Positions 8,986-17,596 are shown, counted from the stretch's first letter. The stretch is 64,000 nucleotides of DNA from Actinomycetes bacterium (GCA_021819725.1 JAKAQR010000012.1:1-64000), one strand, 5' to 3'. Notes: generated by a model not told the origin, from the sequence alone. Numbers and translations: made by a program.

Positions 8986-9501
8986 TCAACCGATCAGGTC
9001 GACGTGCCGATAGTGAGGGGCTCCATAGCGAGCCAGCGAGGTCAGACGGCGGCCAGAGCCGACGGCAAAATCAAAGCGAAGAAACGACGCTAATCCGAGT
9101 TGGAGCTCGCTCGGCGCAATGCTCATCGCTTGGGAACTGAGCATGAGCCGGGCGAGGCGACCAAGTGAAGGTGCATGCCCGCACAACACGAACGAACCAG
9201 CTGCCGCATGGGCAAGATCTGCAAGTTCGGCGAGCTCCTCGTCAGAGGCACGCTCTACGAGCCGCGAATCCTCTTCGCACGCCACCCCAAAGCGTTCACC
9301 CAGAGGAGCAACCGTCGCTTCACACCGTAGTGCAGGGCTAGTGATAATGCGAAGCGGCATATCATGGGCAAGCACCTCAGTCAGGACACTCGCCAACACG
9401 ATGGCTTGCTCCATTCCCTCACGATCGAGTGTTCGCGCCAGATCGCCACCATCTCCGGCGCTTGTACGCGCCTTCGCATGCCTCAGGAGAACTGCTGCCA
9501 T
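8986..9501 (-). CDS. sixA: Histidine phosphatase superfamily, SixA-like
   Basis: A 171-residue cytoplasmic phosphatase of the phosphoglycerate-mutase fold. The N-terminal LLRHAKA carries the catalytic RH pair in the short RHAxA form used by SixA. A second arginine is in TSPALRCEAT, and CGHAPSLGRL supplies the second catalytic histidine. SixA enzymes remove phosphate from phosphohistidine of phosphotransfer proteins. GGGAGG lies 5 bases before ATG. It is first in an apparent sixA-xseA-xseB operon. A role on another phosphomonoester is possible. Confidence 0.8.
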   Translation of the reverse strand: MAAVLLRHAKARTSAGDGGDLARTLDREGMEQAIVLASVLTEVLAHDMPLRIITSPALRCEATVAPLGERFGVACEEDSRLVERASDEELAELADLAHAAAGSFVLCGHAPSLGRLARLMLSSQAMSIAPSELQLGLASFLRFDFAVGSGRRLTSLARYGAPHYRHVDLIG

Positions 9502-9941
9502 TGAAACCTCCCTGTCCGTGAGCCGCTACGCATGTGCACTGCGTCCGTCCTTAGCCAATGCAAACCCTCGTCAATGTGCCCGGCAGCTGCTACCAACTCA
9601 CGCCGCATGCACCAATCCGAGTCTATGCTAGCGCAAGTGTGCATCCAAACCTGGGCTCAGTGACGCCGTGGGGCTAGTCACAATTGTCATGCCAAGCATG
9701 CGCGAGAACCTCCTTCCCTCGCCCAGCCATCGAACGGAGATAGCATGCCCTACTCACACAACGGCTGATATCACGGCTGATATCACGGCTGATATCATGG
9801 CAGCTGTCGCGGCGTACCTGCGACACGACATAGACCTATAAGGAGACAACCGCCAAGAAGGTCCAGGTCTCGGTAAAACATATGAATTGGTGCTCGTACC
9901 CAGACGCAGCGTGAGCATTAGTCCGTTATTCTCATTCTTGC
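9502..9941. other. Intergenic region with short tandem repeat
   Basis: About 440 bases separate the divergent sixA and GGDEF genes. Apart from the 12-base repeat at 9761-9796, no ORF with a ribosome binding site is seen. Promoters for both genes must lie here. Confidence 0.5.
9761..9796. repeat. 12-base tandem repeat, three perfect copies
   Basis: The unit ACGGCTGATATC occurs three times without change at 9761, 9773 and 9785, followed by a degenerate fourth copy (ATGGCAGCTGTC). Each unit includes GATATC. The repeat lies about 150 bases before the GGDEF gene. Confidence 0.9.
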
Positions 9942-10934
9942 ATGGGTGGCGATGAGATGATAGGTGGACATACCGGCGCTGTGACCACGTCGTGGGCCCG
10001 TCTGCAGCAACTGTATTGGCGAGTCACGCTAGTGCTCATCCCGTCGATGATTCCCGCGCTCTATTTCGGAGCTTGGGCACTGCGGCTTGCTGTCGTGACT
10101 TTTGGTCTCTCACTGGTCATCCTCTTTCTGCTTCGCCATCGAATTCCTCGTGCAGCCATCCTCATCCATGTGGGCATCAATTACTTCACAGCCCTTGCAC
10201 AGCTCGTCCTACCAGCCACTGCAGTGATAACCGTACTGACGCCATCCGAATGGCGACCGGCATTGACGATCTTTGCAACCGTCGGTATTTTTGCGCTTGG
10301 CGTCTATGGTGGCCCGATCATTGCCAGCATCGCTTTGGGCGCAAGCCTCGCAGTATTGTCCAGCCATTTGATCCCCAACATACCAACTCTCATTGCTCTA
10401 GCCCTTGGAGCTGCCGCCGGAACTGCGATCCGTGTGGTGATCGCAGAGTTGATTCGGTCACATGACCAGTGGAGCCGCCATGCCATGACCGATCCACTCA
10501 CCGGACTTGGCAACCGACGTGCGATGGAGCAGGGGTACCTCGCCTTCCAAACCACTGCCAGGAAGCGGGGTTTGACGATGTTTCTCTCACTGTGGGATCT
10601 GGACAACCTAAAGCAGATCAACGACACGCACGGTCATGTCCAGGGAGACGATACGCTCCTAGCCTTTGCTGATGTCCTCCGCGGAGCCCTGAAGAAGGAG
10701 GATTCGGTCTATCGAATCGGTGGTGATGAGTTCTGTTGTCTTCACTTGGGTCTCCAAGATGGAGCCTCAATCATCGACCGTGTTCGACAAGTCTCTCCCG
10801 CCGTCTCCGTGGGCCTAGTAGAGTGCCACAACCTTCCACTCGGCGATGCACTACAACAAGTAGACAAACTGATGTACGAGGACAAGCGGCGCAGACGTGG
10901 TGGGCTCGGAGGCTGTTTACCGCCGCCAGCCTAG
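9942..10934 (+). CDS. Membrane-anchored GGDEF protein (probable diguanylate cyclase)
   Basis: A 330-residue protein with about five to six membrane segments in residues 20-165, followed by a GGDEF domain. The domain starts at HAMTDPLTGLGNRRAME, has the metal-binding DLDNLKQINDTHGH, and the active-site motif RIGGDEFCCL. With the canonical GGDEF signature it should make cyclic di-GMP. The usual RxxD product-inhibition site five residues before GGDEF reads KKED, so feedback control may be absent. An in-frame ATG at 9957 is an alternative start. Its relation to the GAF-GGDEF protein 4 kb away is unknown. Confidence 0.85.
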   Translation: MGGDEMIGGHTGAVTTSWARLQQLYWRVTLVLIPSMIPALYFGAWALRLAVVTFGLSLVILFLLRHRIPRAAILIHVGINYFTALAQLVLPATAVITVLTPSEWRPALTIFATVGIFALGVYGGPIIASIALGASLAVLSSHLIPNIPTLIALALGAAAGTAIRVVIAELIRSHDQWSRHAMTDPLTGLGNRRAMEQGYLAFQTTARKRGLTMFLSLWDLDNLKQINDTHGHVQGDDTLLAFADVLRGALKKEDSVYRIGGDEFCCLHLGLQDGASIIDRVRQVSPAVSVGLVECHNLPLGDALQQVDKLMYEDKRRRRGGLGGCLPPPA

Positions 10935-11274
10935 CCGCACTCGATAGGCAACTACCAGGTACTGCTTTCAGCCTGACCGCGACTCAACTACCCCATTGTG
11001 CATGTGACGCGAGCCATCCTTCAGGGGAGTGCCTTCGAGCATCACAAGCGATGAGCTACGCGAGTGCAGCCAAGTCCATCTGCTATGTTCCAGCCAAGTC
11101 CACCCGCAATCAGATCCGAGGCCCTAACGATGACGCTTCTTCAACAAGCGCAACGAGTATTCAATGTCACAGCAAGCCGCGAGCTCGCTCGCCACACGTT
11201 GGCTGCGCTCGTAGCTATCCATAGCCGATAGCTCTCGCACCTCGTCTACTCTCGTTATCAAGGGGGTGTTGCCG
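10935..11274. other. Intergenic region upstream of mftE
   Basis: About 340 bases between the GGDEF gene and mftE. It contains a direct repeat of CAGCCAAGTCCA near 11074-11105, but no convincing gene. AGGGGG at 11261-11266 serves mftE. Confidence 0.45.
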
Positions 11275-11988
11275 ATGACGACCACAATTGCCGATCTCAC
11301 ACGACCCGAGTTCGAGGAACGTATTCGTAATCGGGTTCTCGTCATCCCGATTGGCTCCATCGAACAGCACGGTCCCCATCTTCCCATCGGAACTGACTCA
11401 CACATCACCACAGCACTCATCGAGGAGCTTTGTCGTCTTCGGGGAGACCGACTCCTCCTTGCACCGCCACTACCGTTCGCAGCATCGGACGAACACTCGT
11501 CTTTCCAAGGGACCTTCTCGATGGGCACCAATCTCCTCGCTTCCTTGCTGAAGGTGCTCACAACGAATGACCCTATCCAATCCCGAACACTATTCGTAAG
11601 TGCCCACGGAGGTAACTTACCAGCATTCTTGACAGCGAGCCAACCCTTCTGGATACCAAGAACCCATGTACTGGTGGAGGCGGCCGCTCAGTGGGAACTA
11701 CCCGCCGACGCCAGGGGGATCTGGGAGCCAGACGCCCATGCCGGTCGCACGGAGACCTCCGTCATGCTCGCACTGCGTCCAGATCTCGTGCATCTCAACC
11801 AAGCAGTGCACGGGTACAATGGCTCCCTCTCGTCGGTAGGATCTATCTTGGCGAGCGATGGTATCCGCGGGGTAAGTTCGAGCGGCGTCCTCGGTGATCC
11901 GGCCGGCGCGAACCGCGAAGAAGGTCTGGCGATCCTAGCCGCTTTGGCCGCTGACCTCGTCCGAACCTTCGATCAGGTAAGCCAGTGA
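11275..11988 (+). CDS. mftE: Mycofactocin peptidase MftE (creatininase family)
   Basis: A 237-residue creatininase-fold metallopeptidase. Metal ligands are seen in VIPIGSIEQHGPHLPIGTDS (Glu, His and Asp) and in SAHGGNLP, with a further acidic/His block EPDAHAGRTETS. In mycofactocin biosynthesis, MftE removes the C-terminal Val-Tyr-derived piece from the MftC-modified MftA peptide, releasing the AHDP intermediate. The assignment rests on the motif pattern plus mftA, mftB and mftC being 4-6 kb away on the other strand. ATG at 11275 has AGGGGG 8 bases upstream; a GTG at 11266 is less likely. It overlaps the following SDR gene by 4 bases. Creatinine amidohydrolase of another pathway is a weaker alternative. 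Confidence 0.82.
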   Translation: MTTTIADLTRPEFEERIRNRVLVIPIGSIEQHGPHLPIGTDSHITTALIEELCRLRGDRLLLAPPLPFAASDEHSSFQGTFSMGTNLLASLLKVLTTNDPIQSRTLFVSAHGGNLPAFLTASQPFWIPRTHVLVEAAAQWELPADARGIWEPDAHAGRTETSVMLALRPDLVHLNQAVHGYNGSLSSVGSILASDGIRGVSSSGVLGDPAGANREEGLAILAALAADLVRTFDQVSQ

Positions 11989-12767
11989 TCGGAACCCTCA
12001 GCGATCAAGGGCGTCCACTCGCCATCGTCACCGGCGGCGCACGTGGGATCGGACTAGCGACGGTGCAGGCACTGGCCTCCTCAGGCTTTTATGTCGTTGC
12101 GGTTGACGCTCCAAGAACATCGAGCATGCCTTACCCCCTCTCGTCCTTGCACGATCTTGAGGCCATCAAGCGAGAGCACATCCAACCAGAACCCTGCGAT
12201 GTACGCGAATCAGCCCAACTCACAGCCCTTGTTGAGCGATTGGCACGCACCTTTGGTCCAGCCCAAGTCGTGGTGGCATGTGCTGGTGTCCTTGCCGGAT
12301 CAACTTCATCGCTCGAGTTGGACCCAGAACAGGCCCACGAGATCTTTGCTGTCGACTATTGGGGGGTCGTCTACCTCGCCATGGCCACGATGCCATCGTT
12401 GCGGGCCACCCAGGGCGTTTTCATTGCGATCACCTCAGCTGCAGGACTACGCGGACTTCCTCAACTCGGGCACTACTGTGGAGCAAAACATGCCGTCCAC
12501 GGATTCCTCGCAGCCCTCGCTCGTGAGGAGCTACCAAAAGGCGTTCATATCAATATGGTCGCCCCTGGTTCGACGGATACCGCTCTTCTTCAGGCCACCG
12601 CTGCGGTCTACAATCTGGCATCCCCAACCGAATTCCTGGCCCAACAACTCGAGCCCACACTCAACACACCCGACGACATCGCCAGCGTCGTGGCCTTCCT
12701 CGCCACTCACCCCACGAGCGGTATTAACGCCGCCACCGTCACTGTCGACCGCGGCTTTCTGGGTTGA
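11985..12767 (+). CDS. Mycofactocin-type short-chain dehydrogenase
   Basis: A 260-residue Rossmann-fold SDR. The cofactor motif is TGGARGIG at about residues 17-24. The catalytic serine is in AITSAAG, and YCGAK gives the Tyr-xxx-Lys pair. After the second beta strand it carries an insertion, VDAPRTSSMPYPLSSLHDLE, matching the extended loop (DAP...PYPL...DL) of SDRs that co-occur with mycofactocin and hold NAD(H) tightly, using the redox peptide as external electron carrier. Coupling to mftE by a 4-base overlap supports that role. The substrate is probably an alcohol or hydroxy compound. A generic SDR is the alternative. Confidence 0.78.
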   Translation: MIGTLSDQGRPLAIVTGGARGIGLATVQALASSGFYVVAVDAPRTSSMPYPLSSLHDLEAIKREHIQPEPCDVRESAQLTALVERLARTFGPAQVVVACAGVLAGSTSSLELDPEQAHEIFAVDYWGVVYLAMATMPSLRATQGVFIAITSAAGLRGLPQLGHYCGAKHAVHGFLAALAREELPKGVHINMVAPGSTDTALLQATAAVYNLASPTEFLAQQLEPTLNTPDDIASVVAFLATHPTSGINAATVTVDRGFLG

Positions 12768-12855
12768 CGGCTGCCAACCCAGAACAAGGGAATCACCGAG
12801 CACGATAAGTCCGAAACCAGCTTTGCGCGCGGAATCCACCGGGTACTATCATGGC

Positions 12856-14115
12856 TCAACTGGACAGGGAGGACTCCCACTCCGCAAGGGAGGTCATGAC
12901 AATCTGGCCCAACTCCTCTAACTGCCCCGGCTCAATGATCAGCGGCGGCGAGAAGGCGAGACCCTGACCCAACACCCGGGTGATGAGACCATTCCGGCGG
13001 ACAATGCCTGCCAATCGATCAACCGCTGAGGTATCTTTGGAGCGCACCTGAGGAGCTACCTCCACGGCCGCCAGTAGACCCACACCACCGCGTACCTCGG
13101 AGATGGAGGGGAATTGCAGCGCAGGCCGCAGGCTCGCTAGTAGCGTACCCTCAAGCAGCGCACCCCGCTCCAGGATTCCCTCCTCCTCAAGTATCTGACA
13201 ATTCCTCATCCCAGCCGCCGTGCAAGTGGGATGCCCACCATAGGTGGGACCATGTCGAAATACAGGAGAGTCCTTGCGAGCAAAAGGTGCGGCGACATGC
13301 TCGGCAACAACGACGCCACCAAGCGGTAAATATCCACTCGTTACCCCTTTGGCGAAGGTGATAAGGTCAGGGGAGATCTCAAAGCGCTCGACTCCAAACC
13401 AGCTCCCCAATCTTCCGAATCCGCAGATGACGGAGTCCGCGATCAAGAGCACCCCGTGTCGATCACAGATCTCCCTCAACGAGGTGAAATAACCGGGTGG
13501 AGGAGGATATACTCCGCCAGCACCGATGACTGGCTCGGCGATCACCGCCGCGACGTGCTCCTCGCCGAGGCGAACGATCTCCGCCTCAACCGCCTCAACC
13601 TCATCGTAGGGAACCCGATAGGTGTCCGGTATCAGCTCGCCAAACCCCTGGCGGTTGGCATCGATACCTCCGACCGACGTCCCAAAACCCCACGTTCCGT
13701 GATAACCATTCACCCGAGAAATAATGGCTGTTCTCTCCGGATGGCCAAGTTCAAACTGATAACGGCGTGCCAACTTAATCGCCGTCTCGACGGCATCACC
13801 CCCACCTTGCACAAAGAAAATCTGTGCATCCTTCATCGGCGCCCGCTCAGAGAGAAAAGTAGCGAGCTCCTCCGCTGGTCGATTCGAGAAGTTGCCAAAA
13901 GTCGAGTAGCCAGCAAGTTTCTTTGCCTGTGCATAGATGGCATCGGCTATCTCAGTTCGGCCGTGGCCAATGTTGGCGTACCAAAGTGCTGCAGTACCAT
14001 CAAGGTAGCGTCTTCCAGCCTCGTCATAGACGTAGACGCCTTCACCATGATCAAAGATGACCGGGTCATGACTCGCCTGATAAAGTTGTCCAAAAGGATG
14101 CCAGTAGTTGCTCAT
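12856..14115 (-). CDS. Class III PLP-dependent aminotransferase
   Basis: A 419-residue fold-type I enzyme of the omega-amino acid:pyruvate transaminase group. It shows the PLP phosphate segment FVQGGGDAVETAIKLARRY, the aromatic NGYHGTWGFGTS, the Asp that binds the pyridine nitrogen in LLIADSVICGFGRLG, and the Schiff-base lysine in FAKGVTSGYLPLGG. Such enzymes move amino groups from terminal amines or beta-amino acids to keto acids. GAGGAGAACCT precedes ATG. It lies 36 bases downstream of the GAF-GGDEF gene on the same strand, so it may be the last gene of an mftABC transcript. Its substrate and any mycofactocin link are inferred only from position. Confidence 0.85.
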   Translation of the reverse strand: MSNYWHPFGQLYQASHDPVIFDHGEGVYVYDEAGRRYLDGTAALWYANIGHGRTEIADAIYAQAKKLAGYSTFGNFSNRPAEELATFLSERAPMKDAQIFFVQGGGDAVETAIKLARRYQFELGHPERTAIISRVNGYHGTWGFGTSVGGIDANRQGFGELIPDTYRVPYDEVEAVEAEIVRLGEEHVAAVIAEPVIGAGGVYPPPPGYFTSLREICDRHGVLLIADSVICGFGRLGSWFGVERFEISPDLITFAKGVTSGYLPLGGVVVAEHVAAPFARKDSPVFRHGPTYGGHPTCTAAGMRNCQILEEEGILERGALLEGTLLASLRPALQFPSISEVRGGVGLLAAVEVAPQVRSKDTSAVDRLAGIVRRNGLITRVLGQGLAFSPPLIIEPGQLEELGQIVMTSLAEWESSLSS

Positions 14116-14151
14116 AGGTTCTCCTCGCGTCGCTAGCGTGTGGCCAGATGC

Positions 14152-15837
14152 TTAGGAGTCTAGAACTCCTCCGAGCTGGACCCGGTTTCGCCCCCGCGCC
14201 TTAGCGTCGTAGAGAGCGGAGTCCGCCATACGCAGCAGCTCCTCGATGAGCCCCCTGGGGGAGAATCGACGCACTGTGGGAGAGGCTACCGCCACACCAA
14301 TCGAGGCGGTGATCGCATCCTCCGTATTGGGCACCGAGACCGACGCGAGCACCATCCGGAGGGACTCAGCGAGGCTCAGTGCCTGAACCTGGTCAACGCC
14401 AGTCAAGAAGACGACAAACTCCTCGCCGCCAAATCGCGCGACGACATCTTGCGTGCGTAGCCGATTTTGAATATTGAGCGCAGCCTCCTTGATGACGAGG
14501 TCACCGATCGAATGCCCGAAGCGATCGTTGACCACTTTGAAGTGGTCAAGGTCAATGAACATGGCTGCCATCTCAAAACCGCCACCGCGAGCATTGACCA
14601 CGAGTCGCTCAGCGAGCGACCAAAAGCTCCTACGGTTCATCAATCCCGTTAGTGGATCAGTCTCTGCAAGCTCTCGCAAGAGATCGTACTGCATCATCTG
14701 TGACACGGCAATACCTGCCTGGTCCGCAAAGAACTCCAGGGCCTGAACCTGTTCAAGGTCTGGGAACCGTCCATCGCCTGGCTCGTCGGCCGAAATCACC
14801 CCCAGGAGTTGCCCAGATTCGATGATAGGAATCGTCAGTGAGTCTCTAGGATCCCAAAGATCGCCTCCCTCCTCCACATGCGGCCGATCAGGTATCGAGA
14901 GTTGGCGACCTAGTTGATCGGGCAATGGATACTTGCGGTGATCGAAGAGGTAGGATCGTGACAGCCGCATTTGCGGTTGCATAATCTCGGCAAAGCGGCT
15001 GAGTTCGATCGGACCGCTCTCATTGAGTCGCGCTCGCTCATCCTGTTCGATCCCAGAGGTCACCCGCAGCTCTAGGTTGTCGTCACTGCGCAGATAGATG
15101 GCCGAACGGCGAAAACCACCAGCCGAGGTGACTGCGTCCGCTGTCGTCTGCAAAATCTCCTCCAGTTGACCCGCACGCTGAACATCATTACTCGCGCGGA
15201 AGAGCTCACTCAACCGCTCTCGTTGTGCAGTCAGAATCCGCAGCTGCGCATCCGCGTAGCTGCGATTCTCGTGTAGTTGAATGGCGAGCGAAGCAAAGTG
15301 CGCTAGCGTCGCGATAAGAATAGAACGCTCCAGCGTTGGCACTCTCCCATCGAGTGGATCATCAGGGAAGACCACACCAAAAATCTCAGCAGGCGGCCGG
15401 TAGAGTGGAGCGATCAACAGCGAACGCGACTGCCACTGACCGCCGGGCACCGATGGCTCCGTTGCGACCACCGAGCCACGCTCCACTAACGTCTCAAGTA
15501 ACGGCTCCGAACCTTCCACCCAGTAGATCTCACCGATCCGGTGTGCCACCCCAAGAAGCTCCTCCAGCTCTCCCAGAGGCATCGAGTAGTCGTGAAAATC
15601 CTCCATCTTCAGGTCGCCACGGATACTTGTCATCGCCTTGATGCGAAAACGTCCGTCACCTTCGAGAATCGCGACAGAGGTGGACCCAAATCCCAGAACC
15701 TCGCAGGTCGTCTGCGTAATTTTGCGTAAGAGTTCATTACGATCGGTGGTCACGCTCAGATCCCGGGCAACACTAAGTACCTTTTGCAATCTTCTCTCGA
15801 TATCTGAGAGCTCATCCGTCACTACATGCATTTTCAT
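14152..15837 (-). CDS. Tandem GAF-GGDEF signalling protein
   Basis: A cytoplasmic sensor of about 561 residues with no membrane segment. Residues 1-25 form a helix. A first GAF domain (about 30-190) has a core such as TCEVLGFGSTSVAILEGD. A second GAF (about 210-375) follows, then a GGDEF domain beginning ETDPLTGLMNRRSF, with the metal site FIDLDHFKVVNDRFGH and the signature RFGGEEFVVF. The GGEEF form is active in known cyclases. GAF domains bind small ligands or redox cofactors, so cyclic di-GMP output is probably ligand controlled. ATG at 15837 has GAGGG 5 bases upstream. It sits 88 bases after mftC on the same strand. Confidence 0.85.
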   Translation of the reverse strand: MKMHVVTDELSDIERRLQKVLSVARDLSVTTDRNELLRKITQTTCEVLGFGSTSVAILEGDGRFRIKAMTSIRGDLKMEDFHDYSMPLGELEELLGVAHRIGEIYWVEGSEPLLETLVERGSVVATEPSVPGGQWQSRSLLIAPLYRPPAEIFGVVFPDDPLDGRVPTLERSILIATLAHFASLAIQLHENRSYADAQLRILTAQRERLSELFRASNDVQRAGQLEEILQTTADAVTSAGGFRRSAIYLRSDDNLELRVTSGIEQDERARLNESGPIELSRFAEIMQPQMRLSRSYLFDHRKYPLPDQLGRQLSIPDRPHVEEGGDLWDPRDSLTIPIIESGQLLGVISADEPGDGRFPDLEQVQALEFFADQAGIAVSQMMQYDLLRELAETDPLTGLMNRRSFWSLAERLVVNARGGGFEMAAMFIDLDHFKVVNDRFGHSIGDLVIKEAALNIQNRLRTQDVVARFGGEEFVVFLTGVDQVQALSLAESLRMVLASVSVPNTEDAITASIGVAVASPTVRRFSPRGLIEELLRMADSALYDAKARGRNRVQLGGVLDS

Positions 15838-15925
15838 CAGTTCCCTCGGTGTACAATCGGGCAAAACAACACTTCGCTTGAATCAGACCACAAGCTTTCC
15901 TACACCGAGCCTCAGACACCATCGA

Positions 15926-17092
15926 TTATGGCTCTTCATCGAGACCTACGAGTGACGTGACATTGGCATGCTGGCGATGATGGGGTAACAGAGCGTCTTC
16001 GCGAACCTCGGTATCACCTCGCTTGGTACGACGCGTGTGATCGAGGAGGCGTCGTGGCGTGGGAAGCATCACAGGATTCGTGACAGAGCGGACACAGGAT
16101 GGGTCAGCCCCAGCCAACGACCTCCCGGTAAAGAACTTTGCCGCCAAACACCCGCCATGGCAACGCGCATACGCTGTACAGCTTCGACATCCCTCGGCTG
16201 GCGCCTCGGCACGAAGCTCTCGAAACAGTGGTGCATCACGCCATATGGTCATCAATCGATCATTACGCAGTGAACCAGCACGGAAATCAGGGTGAATCGT
16301 AAAAGGGCAAGCGTAGACGTCACCCACCGGATCGATCAAACAGACCACCCTACCGGCCCCGCAGAAATTGAGGCCGGGCAGGGAGGTCCCCAAAGGGTTC
16401 AGATGGAAAAAGGAGTCCGCCGTCTGGATCTCAGGGTGTCGAAGAAGATAGTCGTAGAGGAGGCGCTGTTCGCCATCATCGAGCGCCAACTCCTCATAAC
16501 AATCCTGAGCTCTCCCCGATGGCCGAAGACGCGTCAGTCGAAGCTGCGCACCAAAGCGCGTCCCAAGCGCCTGGAGTGCATCGAGTTGAATGATCGAGCC
16601 CTTGGTGACCACAACGGAAAGTTTGGTACCTTGCACACCAGCTTTCGCAAGGTTCTCAAGTGCCCATATCGCACGGTCAAAGCTACCGACCCCCCGAATC
16701 GCGTCATTGACTGAAGCCGTCGCTCCGTCAACCGAGACCTGAACGTTACAGTACTGCAACTTCGCAATCCTGCGAGCAGCCTCCTGATTCAAACGAGTAC
16801 CATTGGTCGAGAACTTCACACCAAGACCAACAGCATCCGCATACTCGATGATCTCAAAAAAACTCGGATGCAACATCGGTTCTCCACCGCCGATATTGAG
16901 GTAGAAGACGCCCATTGCGTGCAGATCATCTAACACATCTCGACATGCTTCAAAATCCAGCTCGCCAGGGTCAGGTCTCCCTGATGACGAAAGGCAATGT
17001 CGACATGAGAGGTTACATGCCCACGTCAACTCCCAAGTGAGACAGAGTGGAGATGATAGGCCTCCCATCAACGATTCACGGACACTGCTCAC
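15926..17092 (-). CDS. mftC: Mycofactocin radical SAM maturase MftC
   Basis: A 388-residue radical SAM/SPASM protein. The N-terminal LTWACNLSCRHCLSSSG holds the CxxxCxxC motif for the 4Fe-4S cluster that binds S-adenosylmethionine. GGGEPMLHP is the methionine-binding GGE motif. The C-terminal SPASM region has the auxiliary-cluster cysteines in LNFCGAG, VYACPF, CRSCTAYARCHGGC and DPSC. MftC decarboxylates the C-terminal tyrosine of MftA and links the resulting tyramine to the preceding valine. Identification as MftC is secured by an overlapping MftB gene and an MftA gene with the expected C-terminus. The start overlaps mftB by ATGA. The C-terminal 45 residues past the last cysteine are polar and probably disordered. 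Confidence 0.93.
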   Translation of the reverse strand: MSSVRESLMGGLSSPLCLTWELTWACNLSCRHCLSSSGRPDPGELDFEACRDVLDDLHAMGVFYLNIGGGEPMLHPSFFEIIEYADAVGLGVKFSTNGTRLNQEAARRIAKLQYCNVQVSVDGATASVNDAIRGVGSFDRAIWALENLAKAGVQGTKLSVVVTKGSIIQLDALQALGTRFGAQLRLTRLRPSGRAQDCYEELALDDGEQRLLYDYLLRHPEIQTADSFFHLNPLGTSLPGLNFCGAGRVVCLIDPVGDVYACPFTIHPDFRAGSLRNDRLMTIWRDAPLFRELRAEAPAEGCRSCTAYARCHGGCLAAKFFTGRSLAGADPSCVRSVTNPVMLPTPRRLLDHTRRTKRGDTEVREDALLPHHRQHANVTSLVGLDEEP

Positions 17093-17448
17093 GGCACCTC
17101 AGCGTCCGTCAAGTACCGGGGCTCATCGTCCTCCTCCAAGGACTCCACGACGCCGGCCATCCGTAGTTGGAGTAGTACCTCTTCGACCTGACCCTCCGTC
17201 AAGTCAAGTGGTGCGAGTTCTATGATCGCCGACGCACGGCCAACAAGCAGCTCAGGAAGGTGTGCCGCCGTTGCCGACTGCAAGAGGATCAGTCGCTGCT
17301 CACTGCGGTGATAGGCGATCGCGCCGAATCGCTCTGGACGCACCTGCACAGACGGCGACCACCGCCACCGCAACTCGCCTAATGCATCGGACTGCACGGG
17401 TGTCTTCCCCTCCCCTGCATCGGGGTCAGTAGACGCCACAGATCCCAT
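17089..17448 (-). CDS. mftB: Mycofactocin RRE chaperone MftB
   Basis: A small protein of 119 residues from the ATG at 17448, or 102 residues from a GTG at 17397. The latter is preceded by GGGGAGGGGAAG at good spacing and would leave a 28-base gap after mftA. The core (VRPERFGAIAYHRSEQRLILLQS) fits the winged-helix PqqD-like RRE fold: three beta strands followed by helices (LTEGQVEEVLLQLRMAGVVES). MftB binds the MftA leader and presents its C-terminus to MftC. The gene overlaps mftC by 4 bases. The shorter form is closer to the usual family length. Confidence 0.88.
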   Translation of the reverse strand: MGSVASTDPDAGEGKTPVQSDALGELRWRWSPSVQVRPERFGAIAYHRSEQRLILLQSATAAHLPELLVGRASAIIELAPLDLTEGQVEEVLLQLRMAGVVESLEEDDEPRYLTDAEVP

Positions 17449-17596
17449 CGATATCGATGATCTCTACGACGATAACCGGCTCGTCCGCACCTCCATCAAC
17501 TTGGGGCTCCGACTGCCTGCGGGCCAGCTCGGCCTCGGGCACTGCCGTCGACACTGCCTCAGACTCGGACGATCCGACGTTCCTCTCCTCGACCAT
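17426..17596 (-). CDS. mftA: Mycofactocin precursor peptide MftA
   Basis: A 56-residue ORF reading MVEERNVGSSESEAVSTAV at its start and IDGICGVY at its end, immediately before TGA. The IDGxCGVY terminus is the defining signature of mycofactocin precursors: the final Val-Tyr is the part converted to the redox cofactor. The acidic N-terminal leader is rich in Glu, Ser and Ala, and VIVVEIID before the core fits the MftB-binding part. AGGGGAG lies 6 bases before the ATG. The gene overlaps the long form of mftB by 23 bases and is followed by mftB and mftC on the same strand. A perfect 18-base palindrome lies upstream at 17641-17658. Confidence 0.95.
   Translation of the reverse strand: MVEERNVGSSESEAVSTAVPEAELARRQSEPQVDGGADEPVIVVEIIDIDGICGVY

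Noticed and set aside
11124..11561. Frame antisense to mftE extending into the intergenic region
   Set aside because: Most of it is the mirror of mftE. The intergenic tail begins at an ATG without a ribosome binding site.
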